DNA from: Bacillus benzoevorans
GTDB lineage: Bacteria > Bacillota > Bacilli > Bacillales > Cytobacillaceae
DNA length: 58,533 nt
NCBI RefSeq assembly: GCF_014207535.1
Contig: NZ_JACHGK010000023.1
Coordinates: 1 to 58,533, forward strand
Direction: 5' to 3'
The notes under the pieces are model-generated. The model ran no database searches, was not told the DNA's origin, and worked only from the letters and a program-made list of their open reading frames with translations. A program made the position numbers and the translations under genes. The first letter of the stretch is position 1. Each line of letters begins with the position of its first letter. Of this stretch, positions 1-8,877 are shown piece by piece.

Positions 1-91
<91 letters not shown>

Positions 92-99
92 AAGCAAAA

Positions 100-127
100 G
101 AGTACCCTGAGTGGGTGCTCTTTTTTT
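100..127 (+). terminator. rRNA operon terminator
   Basis: GAGTACCC and TGGGTGCTC form a stem around a TGAG loop, followed by seven T residues. It lies 9 bases after the 5S end and is a standard Rho-independent terminator. Confidence 0.9.
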
Positions 128-128
128 G

Positions 129-379
129 TATTTGATCAAAGGCTCGGAAGAGCCGCAAGCATAACAAACAAAAGTTTCACGTCCAATCTCATCCCAGCAC
201 AAGAGTGAAGCAAAGCTTCACGGACCCTCTAAACCCCGCGATCCAAAAATCAGCTTCACACAACTCCAATAACAGTATAAATTCCTTATCATCCATGTCG
301 AGAATAACTTTTCTCTATAAAGCGCATATCCTAAGTTTGAGAAGAGAATAAATTGGGGAAATTAATAAAGTCTGATTAT
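129..379. other. Non-coding stretch between 5S rRNA and the ctsR promoter
   Basis: No credible gene is seen. Two small perfect hairpins occur: GGCTC-GGAA-GAGCC at 141-154 and GTGAAGC-AAA-GCTTCAC at 205-221. A weak sigma-B-like pair, GTTTGA (335-340) and GGGGAA (355-360) with a 14-nt spacer, is present. The B. subtilis ctsR operon also has a sigma-B promoter, but this match is poor. Confidence 0.4.
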
Positions 380-409
380 TTGCCAGAAGATAAGGATATC
401 ATGTATAAT
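380..409 (+). promoter_or_regulatory. Sigma-A promoter of the ctsR operon
   Basis: TTGCCA (380-385) and a perfect TATAAT (404-409) are separated by 18 nt. The start point predicted from this spacing falls inside the CtsR operator just downstream, the usual arrangement for repression. Confidence 0.7.
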
Positions 410-412
410 TAT

Positions 413-429
413 AGTCAAATATAGTCAAA
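413..429 (+). promoter_or_regulatory. CtsR operator (heptad direct repeat)
   Basis: AGTCAAA-TAT-AGTCAAA is an exact match to the CtsR binding consensus RGTCAAA-NAN-RGTCAAA. It lies between the -10 box and the ctsR start codon at 446, so CtsR should repress its own operon. A third partial repeat, GTCAGAA, follows directly and overlaps the ribosome-binding site. Confidence 0.93.
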
Positions 430-445
430 GTCAGAAGGAGGAGGC

Positions 446-910
446 GTGGTGAGAAATATTTCAGACGTTATTGAGAGCTACTTGAAAAAGGTTCTGGAAA
501 TGAGTGAATCAGAGATTGTAGAAATCAAGCGCAATGAAATAGCCGATAAATTCCAATGCGTTCCTTCACAAATAAATTATGTCATTAATACCCGATTTAC
601 GATTGAAAAAGGATATATTGTAGAAAGTAAAAGGGGCGGAGGCGGCTATATTCGGATTATTAAAGTCCAATCATATGATCATGCTCATTTAATTGATCAA
701 CTGCTATCTCTGATTCAAAATCGAATATCCCAGAATAGTGCAGAGGATGTTATATACCGTATTGTTGAAGAAGAGGTTATCACAGAGCGTGAAGCAAGAA
801 TTATGATGAGTGTCATTGATCGCTCTGTATTGTACATTGAACTTCCTCATCGGGATGAATTACGGGCACGGATGTTAAGAGCCATGCTCCAAACGCTTAA
901 ATATAAATAA
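446..910 (+). CDS. ctsR: Transcriptional repressor of class III heat-shock genes CtsR
   Basis: CtsR is a dimeric winged-helix repressor of clp genes whose DNA grip is lost on heating. The protein is 154 residues, the usual length. The helix-turn-helix lies at about residues 25-60, and the glycine-rich thermosensing wing RGGGGY is at 63-68. The C-terminal four-helix domain, which McsB contacts for arginine phosphorylation, contains RDELRARML. The start is GTG after AGGAGGAGG; a second GTG directly follows and could serve instead. It is the first gene of the ctsR-mcsA-mcsB-clpC operon and lies 16 bases after its own operator. Confidence 0.97.
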   Translation: MVRNISDVIESYLKKVLEMSESEIVEIKRNEIADKFQCVPSQINYVINTRFTIEKGYIVESKRGGGGYIRIIKVQSYDHAHLIDQLLSLIQNRISQNSAEDVIYRIVEEEVITEREARIMMSVIDRSVLYIELPHRDELRARMLRAMLQTLKYK

Positions 911-935
911 TGCACAGTGCAAAAGAGGTGATGAA

Positions 936-1487
936 ATGATTTGTCAGGAATGTCATCAAAGACCGGCAACACTGCATTTTACAAAAATCGTTAATGGAGA
1001 AAAGGGAGAATTTCACCTTTGTGAAAAATGTGCCCAAGAAAAAGGCGATTTATTTATGTTTAACAACACGTCAGGCTTTTCCATTAATAATTTATTAGCC
1101 GGCTTGTTTAAAATGCAGCCAAGTCTCCAGCAGCAGTCACAGACCGATCCATTCGAAAAGCAGGAAATTGTGCAATGTGATCGATGTTCAATGACATTTC
1201 AACAATTTGTGAAGGCCGGAAGATTTGGATGTTCTCACTGCTATACTACATTTCAGGAATTATTAGCGCCAATTTATAAACGTCTGCACAGCGGCAACTC
1301 CGTTCATAAAGGTAAAATACCCAAAAGAATTGGAGGAACGATGCATATAAAGAAAAATATAGAGGACTTAAAGATTCAATTAAGAGACTTGATCACTCAA
1401 GAAGAGTTTGAAAAAGCTGCGGTCATTCGGGATGAAATCCGTCTCTTGGATCGAAAGCTTGGCGAGTCCTGTGGGGGAGGGGAATAA
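936..1487 (+). CDS. mcsA: McsA, zinc-binding activator of arginine kinase McsB
   Basis: McsA stimulates McsB and helps deliver arginine-phosphorylated proteins to ClpCP. In 183 residues there are four CXXC pairs (C3/C6, C29/C32, C81/C84, C99/C102), forming the zinc-binding part. A C-terminal UVR motif (about 143-171) is the ClpC-type interaction segment. The start ATG follows AGAGGTGATGAA. One base separates its stop codon from the mcsB start, so translation of the two is probably coupled. Confidence 0.96.
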   Translation: MICQECHQRPATLHFTKIVNGEKGEFHLCEKCAQEKGDLFMFNNTSGFSINNLLAGLFKMQPSLQQQSQTDPFEKQEIVQCDRCSMTFQQFVKAGRFGCSHCYTTFQELLAPIYKRLHSGNSVHKGKIPKRIGGTMHIKKNIEDLKIQLRDLITQEEFEKAAVIRDEIRLLDRKLGESCGGGE

Positions 1488-1488
1488 T

Positions 1489-2550
1489 GTGTCACTGGAA
1501 CGGTTTTTAAATCAAGCCGTAAGCTCTTGGATGAGTGCAGAAGGCCCTGACTCTGATATTGTATTAAGTTCAAGAATCCGCTTAGCACGCAATATTGAAC
1601 AGTTTAAATTCCCATTTGCCTTTTCCAATGAAGAAGCAAATCAAGTTATTCAAACGATAAAAAGCAGAATGCAGGAACACCGTTTTACAAAGGTTGGGGA
1701 AATGGATTTACTCATTATGGAAGATCTGCAGCCTTTGCAAAAGAGAGTGTTAGTTGAAAAGCATTTAATCAGCCCGAATTTAGCAGAGGGATCCCACGGT
1801 GCATGCCTGCTCTCGGAGAATGAAGAAGTCAGCATCATGCTTAATGAGGAAGATCATATTCGCATCCAGGTCCTGTTCCCAGGATTTCAAATAAAAGAGG
1901 CACTGGAGATGGCCAATGAAATAGATGATTGGATTGAGGATTATGTAGACTACGCATATGATGAAACGGTAGGCTACTTAACAAGCTGTCCGACAAATGT
2001 AGGTACAGGACTTCGGGCATCGGTCATGATGCATCTTCCGGGACTGGTACTGACTCATCAAATAAACCGAATTATCCCGGCAATTAATCAATTGGGATTG
2101 GTTGTTAGAGGAATTTACGGTGAGGGCAGCGAAGCTTTAGGTAATATCTTTCAGGTTTCAAATCAGATGACACTTGGGAAGTCTGAAATTGAAATTGTGG
2201 AAGATTTAATAAGTGTAGTCAGCCAAATTGTTTCACAGGAAAGAAATTCTCGTGAAGCATTACGAAAGACATCAGGGATTCAGTTGGAAAACAGAGTTTG
2301 GCGTTCTTTCGGAGTACTGGCACACAGCAGAATTATTGAATCTAAGGAAGCAGCCAGCTGTTTATCTGATGTAAGGTTTGGTATTGATATGGGATATATT
2401 GAAAATATTTCCCGTAATATTTTAACAGAATTAATGATAGTTACTCAGCCCGGATTTTTACAGCAATATTCCGGAGGTCCATTAAGACCGGATGAACGGG
2501 ATATTCGCCGGGCAGCATTAATCAGAGAAAGAATAAAAATGGAAAATTAA
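1489..2550 (+). CDS. mcsB: Protein arginine kinase McsB
   Basis: McsB phosphorylates arginines on CtsR and on misfolded proteins, marking them for ClpCP degradation. It belongs to the phosphagen-kinase fold. Visible motifs are SSRIRLARN near the N-terminus, NEEDHIR, and CPTNVGTGLR around the guanidino-substrate site. The GTG at 1489 was chosen because GTGGGGGAGGGG lies just upstream and the protein then begins VSLERF, like known McsB. The frame stays open to an ATG at 1408, but that would overlap mcsA by 80 bases. The product is 353 residues; the B. subtilis protein is about 10 longer at the C-terminus. Confidence 0.96.
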   Translation: MSLERFLNQAVSSWMSAEGPDSDIVLSSRIRLARNIEQFKFPFAFSNEEANQVIQTIKSRMQEHRFTKVGEMDLLIMEDLQPLQKRVLVEKHLISPNLAEGSHGACLLSENEEVSIMLNEEDHIRIQVLFPGFQIKEALEMANEIDDWIEDYVDYAYDETVGYLTSCPTNVGTGLRASVMMHLPGLVLTHQINRIIPAINQLGLVVRGIYGEGSEALGNIFQVSNQMTLGKSEIEIVEDLISVVSQIVSQERNSREALRKTSGIQLENRVWRSFGVLAHSRIIESKEAASCLSDVRFGIDMGYIENISRNILTELMIVTQPGFLQQYSGGPLRPDERDIRRAALIRERIKMEN

Positions 2551-2570
2551 AGAGTAGGGAGGAAGTGGAC

Positions 2571-5021
2571 ATGATGTTTGGACGTTTTACAGAAAGAGCG
2601 CAAAAGGTACTTGCTTTAGCTCAAGAGGAAGCTATCCGTTTAGGTCACAATAATATTGGTACAGAGCATATATTACTGGGTCTTGTACGTGAAGGGGAAG
2701 GAATTGCAGCAAAAGCTTTATACGCATTGGGATTAAGTTCTGAAAAGATTCAGAAGGAAGTTGAGGATTTAATCGGCAGAGGCTCAGATGTTGCCGGTTC
2801 GATACATTATACACCAAGGGCCAAGAAAGTAACGGAGCTCTCAATGGATGAAGCCCGTAAGCTTGGACACTCCTATGTTGGTACAGAGCATATCCTGCTT
2901 GGACTTATCCGTGAAGGTGAAGGAGTGGCAGCCCGGGTTTTAAACAATCTCGGAGTCAGTTTGAATAAAGCACGCCAGCAAGTCCTGCAGCTTTTAGGTA
3001 GTAATGAGTCTGGTACACATCAAGGTGCTTCTTCAGCAAGTGCTAATACACCTACTCTTGACAGCCTGGCACGTGATTTAACTGTAATCGCCAGGGAAGG
3101 CAGTCTGGATCCAGTCATTGGACGCAGCAAAGAAATTCAGCGTGTTATTGAGGTGCTGAGCCGCAGGACAAAAAATAACCCGGTTTTAATTGGTGAGCCT
3201 GGAGTTGGTAAAACAGCGATAGCAGAAGGTCTTGCCCAGCAAATTGTTAATAATGAAGTTCCTGAAATTCTTCGCGATAAGCGGGTTATGACACTAGATA
3301 TGGGTACTGTCGTTGCAGGTACCAAATACCGTGGTGAATTTGAAGACCGTCTGAAAAAGGTAATGGATGAAATCCGCCAGGCGGGAAATATCATTCTATT
3401 CATTGATGAGCTTCATACATTAATTGGTGCCGGCGGCGCTGAAGGGGCTATCGATGCATCAAATATTTTAAAACCATCATTAGCCCGCGGTGAACTGCAA
3501 TGTATCGGTGCGACAACATTAGATGAATACCGTAAATATATTGAAAAAGATGCTGCACTCGAAAGACGCTTTCAGCCAATCCGCGTTGATGAACCAACTG
3601 CCGAGGAATCCGTGCAAATTCTTAAAGGATTACGTGACCGCTATGAGGCACACCACAGAGTATCAATTACGGATGAAGCAATTGACGCGGCAGTTAAATT
3701 ATCTGACCGATATATTTCAGACCGCTTCCTTCCGGATAAAGCGATCGATTTAATTGATGAAGCGGGTTCAAAGGTCCGCCTACGTTCCTACACTACTCCG
3801 CCAAACTTAAAAGAGTTGGAAGTGAAGCTGGAGGAAGTAAGAAAAGAAAAAGATGCAGCTGTCCAAAGCCAGGAGTTTGAAAAGGCTGCTTCATTGAGGG
3901 ATTCTGAACAGCGTCTTCGTGAACAGCTTGAAGAAACGAAGAAAGTCTGGAAAGAAAAGCAAGGCCAGGAGAACAGCGAAGTAACAGTAGAGGATATTGC
4001 CAGCGTCGTATCAAGCTGGACAGGAATTCCTGTATCAAAGCTTACACAAACTGAAACACAAAAGCTGTTGAATCTGGAAGAAATTTTACACAATCGTGTT
4101 ATTGGTCAGGAAGAAGCGGTTAAAGCGATTTCGAAAGCTGTTAGAAGAGCGTCTGCCGGCTTAAAAGATCCAAAACGTCCAATCGGCTCATTCATCTTCC
4201 TTGGACCAACTGGTGTAGGTAAAACTGAACTTGCTCGTGCATTGGCAGAAGCAATGTTCGGTGATGAAGATGCCATGATTCGGATTGATATGTCTGAATA
4301 CATGGAGAAACACTCAACTTCAAGACTTGTCGGATCCCCTCCAGGATATGTAGGCTACGAAGAAGGCGGACAATTGACAGAGAAAGTTAGAAGAAAGCCA
4401 TACTCAGTTGTATTATTAGATGAAATTGAAAAAGCACATCCAGATGTCTTTAATATTCTGCTTCAAGTATTAGAGGATGGACGCTTAACTGATTCTAAAG
4501 GAAGAACAGTTGATTTCCGTAATACCGTGCTGATTATGACATCCAATGTGGGTGCTTCAGCATTGAAGAAAAATAAATATGTCGGTTTTAATATCCAGGA
4601 TTCTGATCAGGACTTCAAAGATATGAAGGGGAAAGTACTAGAAGAGCTGAAGAAAGCCTTCCGCCCTGAATTCCTGAACCGTATTGATGAAATTATCGTA
4701 TTCCATGCATTAGAAAAGAAACATTTGAAGGAAATTGTGACACTGATGTCCGGCCAATTAACGAAACGATTACAAGAGCAGGATATTACACTGTCACTAA
4801 CTGACGCAGCAATGGAGAAAATATCTCAAGAGGGATATGACCCTGAATACGGAGCAAGACCGCTTCGCAGAGCAATTCAAAAGCATATTGAGGATCGTTT
4901 ATCAGAGGAACTGTTAAGAGGAACTGTATTAACCGGTCAAAAGGTATTCATTGATATCGAAAATGATGAATTTGTCGTTCGTACAGGTGAACGCAAAACA
5001 GAATCCCAACTGCAAAAATAA
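2571..5021 (+). CDS. clpC: ATP-dependent Clp protease ATPase subunit ClpC
   Basis: ClpC is the Hsp100 unfoldase that feeds ClpP and, with McsB, degrades pArg-tagged proteins. In 816 residues there are two N-terminal Clp repeats (about 1-150), AAA domain 1 with GEPGVGKT near residue 210, a coiled middle domain with a UVR-like segment, and AAA domain 2 with GPTGVGKT near 550. ATG 2571 is preferred over GTG 2565: GGGAGG sits about 8 bases before 2571 and family members begin MMFGRFTERAQ. It is the last gene of the CtsR operon and is followed by a strong terminator. Confidence 0.97.
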   Translation: MMFGRFTERAQKVLALAQEEAIRLGHNNIGTEHILLGLVREGEGIAAKALYALGLSSEKIQKEVEDLIGRGSDVAGSIHYTPRAKKVTELSMDEARKLGHSYVGTEHILLGLIREGEGVAARVLNNLGVSLNKARQQVLQLLGSNESGTHQGASSASANTPTLDSLARDLTVIAREGSLDPVIGRSKEIQRVIEVLSRRTKNNPVLIGEPGVGKTAIAEGLAQQIVNNEVPEILRDKRVMTLDMGTVVAGTKYRGEFEDRLKKVMDEIRQAGNIILFIDELHTLIGAGGAEGAIDASNILKPSLARGELQCIGATTLDEYRKYIEKDAALERRFQPIRVDEPTAEESVQILKGLRDRYEAHHRVSITDEAIDAAVKLSDRYISDRFLPDKAIDLIDEAGSKVRLRSYTTPPNLKELEVKLEEVRKEKDAAVQSQEFEKAASLRDSEQRLREQLEETKKVWKEKQGQENSEVTVEDIASVVSSWTGIPVSKLTQTETQKLLNLEEILHNRVIGQEEAVKAISKAVRRASAGLKDPKRPIGSFIFLGPTGVGKTELARALAEAMFGDEDAMIRIDMSEYMEKHSTSRLVGSPPGYVGYEEGGQLTEKVRRKPYSVVLLDEIEKAHPDVFNILLQVLEDGRLTDSKGRTVDFRNTVLIMTSNVGASALKKNKYVGFNIQDSDQDFKDMKGKVLEELKKAFRPEFLNRIDEIIVFHALEKKHLKEIVTLMSGQLTKRLQEQDITLSLTDAAMEKISQEGYDPEYGARPLRRAIQKHIEDRLSEELLRGTVLTGQKVFIDIENDEFVVRTGERKTESQLQK

Positions 5022-5038
5022 ACAGTGAAAAAGGCTAA

Positions 5039-5074
5039 GGGAGATACACATAATAAAGGTGTATCTCCCTTTTC
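5039..5074 (+). terminator. Terminator of the ctsR-clpC operon
   Basis: A perfect 11-bp stem, GGGAGATACAC / GTGTATCTCCC, with a 9-nt loop is followed by TTTT, 18 bases after the clpC stop. Confidence 0.93.
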
Positions 5075-5165
5075 ATCTTTTTTCATCTTTTTTTCATAAA
5101 AGTGTAATATACTTTATCTAACTAATAATAGATTGAAATGTTTTCAAGGATGTGAATATGAGACA

Positions 5166-6542
5166 ATGGCAAAGAGAAAGACGAAATTTATGTGCCAGGA
5201 GTGCGGATATGAATCGCCGAAATGGATGGGAAAATGCCCCGGATGCGGCGCTTGGAATAGAATGACTGAGGAAATTGAAAAAACTTCAGCAAGAAAAGGT
5301 GCATTTGCTCATACGGAGAAAAGCGCAATTGCCTCTAAGCCGACACCGATTACGGCTGTGGAAACAGTCAACGAACCGCGGATTTACACGGATTCAAGGG
5401 AGTTGAACCGTGTACTGGGCGGCGGGATTGTCAGAGGATCGCTCGTGCTGATCGGGGGAGATCCCGGAATTGGGAAATCCACTCTGCTGCTGCAAGTATC
5501 CTCGCAGCTTGCTGCAAAAAACAACTCTGTCCTTTATATTTCTGGGGAAGAGTCATTGCGTCAGACGAAACTAAGAGCGGATCGCTTAGGCGTGATGTCA
5601 GATAGTCTCCTTGTTTATGCAGAAACCGATCTGGAAGATATCAGCCGTACGATTGAGACAATTAATCCGGACTTCGTGATCATTGATTCGATCCAAACGG
5701 TGTTCCATCCTGAGGTGACGTCAGCACCGGGGAGTGTTTCTCAAGTACGTGAATGTACTGCCGAATTAATGAGAATCGCCAAAACAAAAGGAATTGCTAT
5801 TTTTATCGTCGGGCATGTTACGAAGGAAGGATCGATTGCCGGCCCCCGTCTCCTGGAGCATATGGTTGATACAGTTTTATACTTTGAAGGAGAACGGCAC
5901 CACACCTATCGTATTTTACGTGCGGTAAAAAACCGCTTTGGCTCGACCAATGAAATGGGAATTTTTGAAATGAAGGAAGCGGGTCTTGCTGAGGTTTTAA
6001 ATCCCTCCGAAATATTCCTCGAAGAACGTTCTCAGGGAGCCTCTGGTTCTACTGTCTGTGCTTCAATGGAAGGGACAAGACCTGTGCTTGTTGAAATCCA
6101 GGCACTCATTTCTCCGACAAGCTTTGGTAATCCGCGGAGAATGGCAACAGGTATTGATCATAATCGGGTTTCGCTCTTAATGGCGGTTTTGGAAAAAAGA
6201 GTCGGCATGCTGCTGCAAAATCAAGATGCTTATTTAAAAGTGACGGGCGGCGTGAAATTAGATGAACCTGCCATTGACCTTGCAATTGCGATTAGTATTG
6301 CCTCAAGCTTTCGTGATCAGCCGACAAGGCCGACAGACTGTATTATTGGGGAAGTTGGTTTAACAGGCGAGGTGAGAAGGGTTTCACGAATTGAACAGAG
6401 GGTGCAAGAGGCGGTAAAGCTTGGTTTTGAACGAATTATCCTGCCTGCGAATAATCTCGGCGGGTGGCAGGCGCCGTCGGAAATTGAATTAATAGGCGTT
6501 TCTACAGTAGCGGAAGCATTGCAGTATTCGCTGGGAAGATGA
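5166..6542 (+). CDS. radA: DNA repair protein RadA (Sms), branch-migration ATPase
   Basis: RadA processes recombination intermediates with RecA. The protein has 458 residues. It opens with a zinc finger (two pairs, CQEC and CPGC), followed by the RecA-like ATPase with GGDPGIGKST, the family-specific KNRFG motif, and a C-terminal Lon-protease-like domain. ATG 5166 (MAKRKTKF) matches family N-termini; an in-frame ATG at 5133 adds 11 unlike residues. No strong Shine-Dalgarno is seen before either. In most Bacillaceae disA follows radA; here it does not. Confidence 0.95.
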   Translation: MAKRKTKFMCQECGYESPKWMGKCPGCGAWNRMTEEIEKTSARKGAFAHTEKSAIASKPTPITAVETVNEPRIYTDSRELNRVLGGGIVRGSLVLIGGDPGIGKSTLLLQVSSQLAAKNNSVLYISGEESLRQTKLRADRLGVMSDSLLVYAETDLEDISRTIETINPDFVIIDSIQTVFHPEVTSAPGSVSQVRECTAELMRIAKTKGIAIFIVGHVTKEGSIAGPRLLEHMVDTVLYFEGERHHTYRILRAVKNRFGSTNEMGIFEMKEAGLAEVLNPSEIFLEERSQGASGSTVCASMEGTRPVLVEIQALISPTSFGNPRRMATGIDHNRVSLLMAVLEKRVGMLLQNQDAYLKVTGGVKLDEPAIDLAIAISIASSFRDQPTRPTDCIIGEVGLTGEVRRVSRIEQRVQEAVKLGFERIILPANNLGGWQAPSEIELIGVSTVAEALQYSLGR

Positions 6543-6911
6543 TGGGGAGAATAAAGGTAAATGGCATTTTCCTTTTTGTGGTATACTAAGGGGCGTATCA
6601 CTTTTTGGTCAAAAAAAAGACAATTGAACTAACAGGTTTATTATGGTAGAATAAAAGGCTTATCATTTGACAGAATGCTTTCCTGAATGCTAACCTTGTA
6701 CTATTAGAGCATAAATCTATAATAGAGTATATTTATTCATATACTTCCATAACTTAGGGTATTCAGTGTGGACTACCAGGTCCTTATTCATATCGACTTT
6801 TAACCCAATATTCAGCTAAGTAAATTTTACACTTGAGAAAATGGAAAAAATATGCCAAATAGGGTTTTGATTTCTGTAAATTGTTTATAATAATTAAAAG
6901 GAGGTGAGGGA
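6543..6911. other. radA-yacL intergenic region; the place where disA normally lies
   Basis: This 369-bp AT-rich gap contains no open frame resembling DisA. I scanned it by eye for the diadenylate cyclase DGA / RHR motifs and for the helix-hairpin-helix C-terminus and saw neither. Possible promoter pieces include TG-G-TATACT near 6580 and TATAAT at 6886-6891 just before the yacL ribosome-binding site, neither with a good -35. Confidence 0.6.
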
Positions 6912-8003
6912 ATGTTAAAGCGTATTGTGCAAGCGTGTTTTCTCATAATAGGAGGAACCTTGGGACTATTTTTAATCCCGGACTTATTCAAATTATTTTC
7001 ATTACACAACATTCCTCTAATTAATAATCCATATGTATCAGCTATTTTAGGAGCTATTATTTTTTATCTTATATCTTTATGGGCCATTGACCATGTCGTT
7101 CATTTCATTAAATGGGTTGAGGAGTCCCTTGTGAAGGTGCCTATTGCAGATATTATTTTTGGCAGTGTCGGTCTTGCTTTTGGTCTCTTAATCGCATTTT
7201 TAATTGGATATGCGTTAAATGCTATTGATATTCCAATTATTAATACGGTGGCACCAATCCTTTTAACCTTATTATTTGGTTACCTTGGATTCCAGGTTGG
7301 TTTTAAGAAAAAGGAAGAGCTTCTGCAATTATTTGCCGGCAAGAAGAAAAAATCTGATGAGCCAAGCGAAGAAGAGCAGGAACAATCCAGGCAAAAAACA
7401 TGGAAAATTCTTGATACGAGTGTCATCATTGACGGTCGGATAGCAGATATCTGCCAAACTGGTTTTCTTGAGGGGACTATTGTGATCCCGCAGTTCGTAC
7501 TGGCTGAATTACAGCATATTGCTGATTCATCTGATGTGTTAAAAAGAAACAGAGGCCGCCGCGGATTAGATATTCTGAATCGCATTCAAAAAGAGCTGGA
7601 TATTAAAGTGGAAATCTATGAAGGTGATTTTGATGAAATTGCCGAGGTGGACAGCAAACTTGTCAAGCTGGCTAAGATTACGAATGGTATCGTTGTAACA
7701 AACGATTTCAATTTGAACAAGGTTTGTGAATTACAGCAGGTGTCTGTACTTAATATTAATGACCTTGCTAATGCTGTGAAACCAGTGGTTCTGCCTGGAG
7801 AAGAAATGAATGTTCAAGTGATTAAGGATGGAAAAGAGTACAATCAGGGTGTTGCCTACCTTGATGACGGCACGATGATTGTGGTAGAGGATGGCCGCGA
7901 CTATATTGGAAGAAATATCGATGTCATCGTCACCAGTGTTCTTCAGACATCTGCCGGCAGAATGATTTTTGCCAAACCAAAATTACTGGAAAAAGCGTTG
8001 TGA
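6912..8003 (+). CDS. yacL: PIN and TRAM domain membrane protein YacL
   Basis: This is a conserved Bacillus membrane protein with a nuclease-type PIN domain; the substrate is unknown. In 363 residues there are about four hydrophobic segments in the first 125, a charged linker, a PIN domain beginning LDTSVIIDGR with acidic catalytic residues including TNDFNLNK, and a C-terminal TRAM RNA-binding domain. A perfect AAAGGAGGTGAGG ribosome-binding site precedes ATG 6912. In B. subtilis it follows disA; here it follows radA after a long gap and so probably has its own promoter. Confidence 0.93.
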   Translation: MLKRIVQACFLIIGGTLGLFLIPDLFKLFSLHNIPLINNPYVSAILGAIIFYLISLWAIDHVVHFIKWVEESLVKVPIADIIFGSVGLAFGLLIAFLIGYALNAIDIPIINTVAPILLTLLFGYLGFQVGFKKKEELLQLFAGKKKKSDEPSEEEQEQSRQKTWKILDTSVIIDGRIADICQTGFLEGTIVIPQFVLAELQHIADSSDVLKRNRGRRGLDILNRIQKELDIKVEIYEGDFDEIAEVDSKLVKLAKITNGIVVTNDFNLNKVCELQQVSVLNINDLANAVKPVVLPGEEMNVQVIKDGKEYNQGVAYLDDGTMIVVEDGRDYIGRNIDVIVTSVLQTSAGRMIFAKPKLLEKAL

Positions 8004-8047
8004 ACATAATATACAGTCATCATGCCATTATACTATAATGTAAAAAA

Positions 8048-8104
8048 AGCCTGGGGAGTACGCAGAATGCCATTGTGATAAATGGACCTGCTGATCCGCA
8101 GGCT
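8048..8104 (+). other. Stem-loop between yacL and ispD
   Basis: AGCCTG (8048-8053) pairs with CAGGCT (8099-8104), and CCATT (8070-8074) with AATGG (8081-8085). The outer stem is followed by ATTCATTT, a poor U tract. It could be a weak yacL terminator or an ispD leader structure. Confidence 0.4.
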
Positions 8105-8168
8105 ATTCATTTGTGTGGAATATTGTTAAAATAATTGTAAAGATATGCATATAGATAGGAGTTTGGTT

Positions 8169-8873
8169 ATGACTTATCAAGTCATTCTCCCTGCGGCAGG
8201 ACAGGGAAAAAGAATGGGAGCGGGGAAAAATAAGCTGCTATTGGAACTAGATGGGGTGCCCATTTTTATTTATACGTTAAGAGTGTTTGATTGTGATGAT
8301 AGCTGTTCAAGGATCATCCTTGCTGTTAATGAGGATGAAAAGCGGGAGATCGAGCGTCTGCTTGCCCAATTTGGGATCAAGAAGGAAGTCAAGCTTGTAT
8401 CAGGCGGAAGTGAACGGCAATATAGTGTTTACGCTGGAGTAAAGGTTCTGGAGAATGATGAGGATATTGTGCTTGTCCATGATGCGGCAAGGCCTTTTAT
8501 TGATAGTGAGCAGATACAAAGATTAGTTGAAGCCGCTGAGCAGTATGGAGCGGCCATATTAGCTGTGCCCGTAAAGGATACAATCAAAAGGGCCGAGGGA
8601 AATAAAATAAAGGATACGATTGAACGGTCCAGCCTGTGGTCTGTTCAGACCCCGCAGGCTTTTCGCACTTTTGAGCTGCGCAAAGCTCATGAACAGGCGC
8701 TTTGTGACCAATATCTTGGAACGGATGAAGCCAGCCTTGTGGAACGTATGGGGCATGATGTTATAATCGTTGAGGGAAACTATGACAATATAAAGCTGAC
8801 TACACCGGAGGATTTATTCTTTGCTGAAACGATTATCGCAAAGCGGAAGAGTCTGAAGGAAAAAAGGAGTTAA
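8169..8873 (+). CDS. ispD: 2-C-methyl-D-erythritol 4-phosphate cytidylyltransferase IspD
   Basis: IspD joins CTP and MEP to CDP-ME in the non-mevalonate isoprenoid pathway. It has 234 residues with the nucleotidyltransferase N-terminus LPAAGQGKRMGAGKNK and the HDAARP motif. ATG 8169 has AGGAG seven bases upstream; an in-frame ATG at 8145 has no ribosome-binding site. ispF follows after 4 bases, so the two pathway enzymes are translationally linked. Confidence 0.96.
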   Translation: MTYQVILPAAGQGKRMGAGKNKLLLELDGVPIFIYTLRVFDCDDSCSRIILAVNEDEKREIERLLAQFGIKKEVKLVSGGSERQYSVYAGVKVLENDEDIVLVHDAARPFIDSEQIQRLVEAAEQYGAAILAVPVKDTIKRAEGNKIKDTIERSSLWSVQTPQAFRTFELRKAHEQALCDQYLGTDEASLVERMGHDVIIVEGNYDNIKLTTPEDLFFAETIIAKRKSLKEKRS

Positions 8874-8877
8874 GAAT

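Noticed and set aside
335..360. Sigma-B-like promoter before ctsR (GTTTGA-14-GGGGAA)
   Set aside because: The -10 half matches only 4 of 6 and there is a much better sigma-A promoter; kept only as a remark.
1408..1488. N-terminal extension of mcsB
   Set aside because: It overlaps mcsA by 80 bases; GTG 1489 has the ribosome-binding site and the family start.
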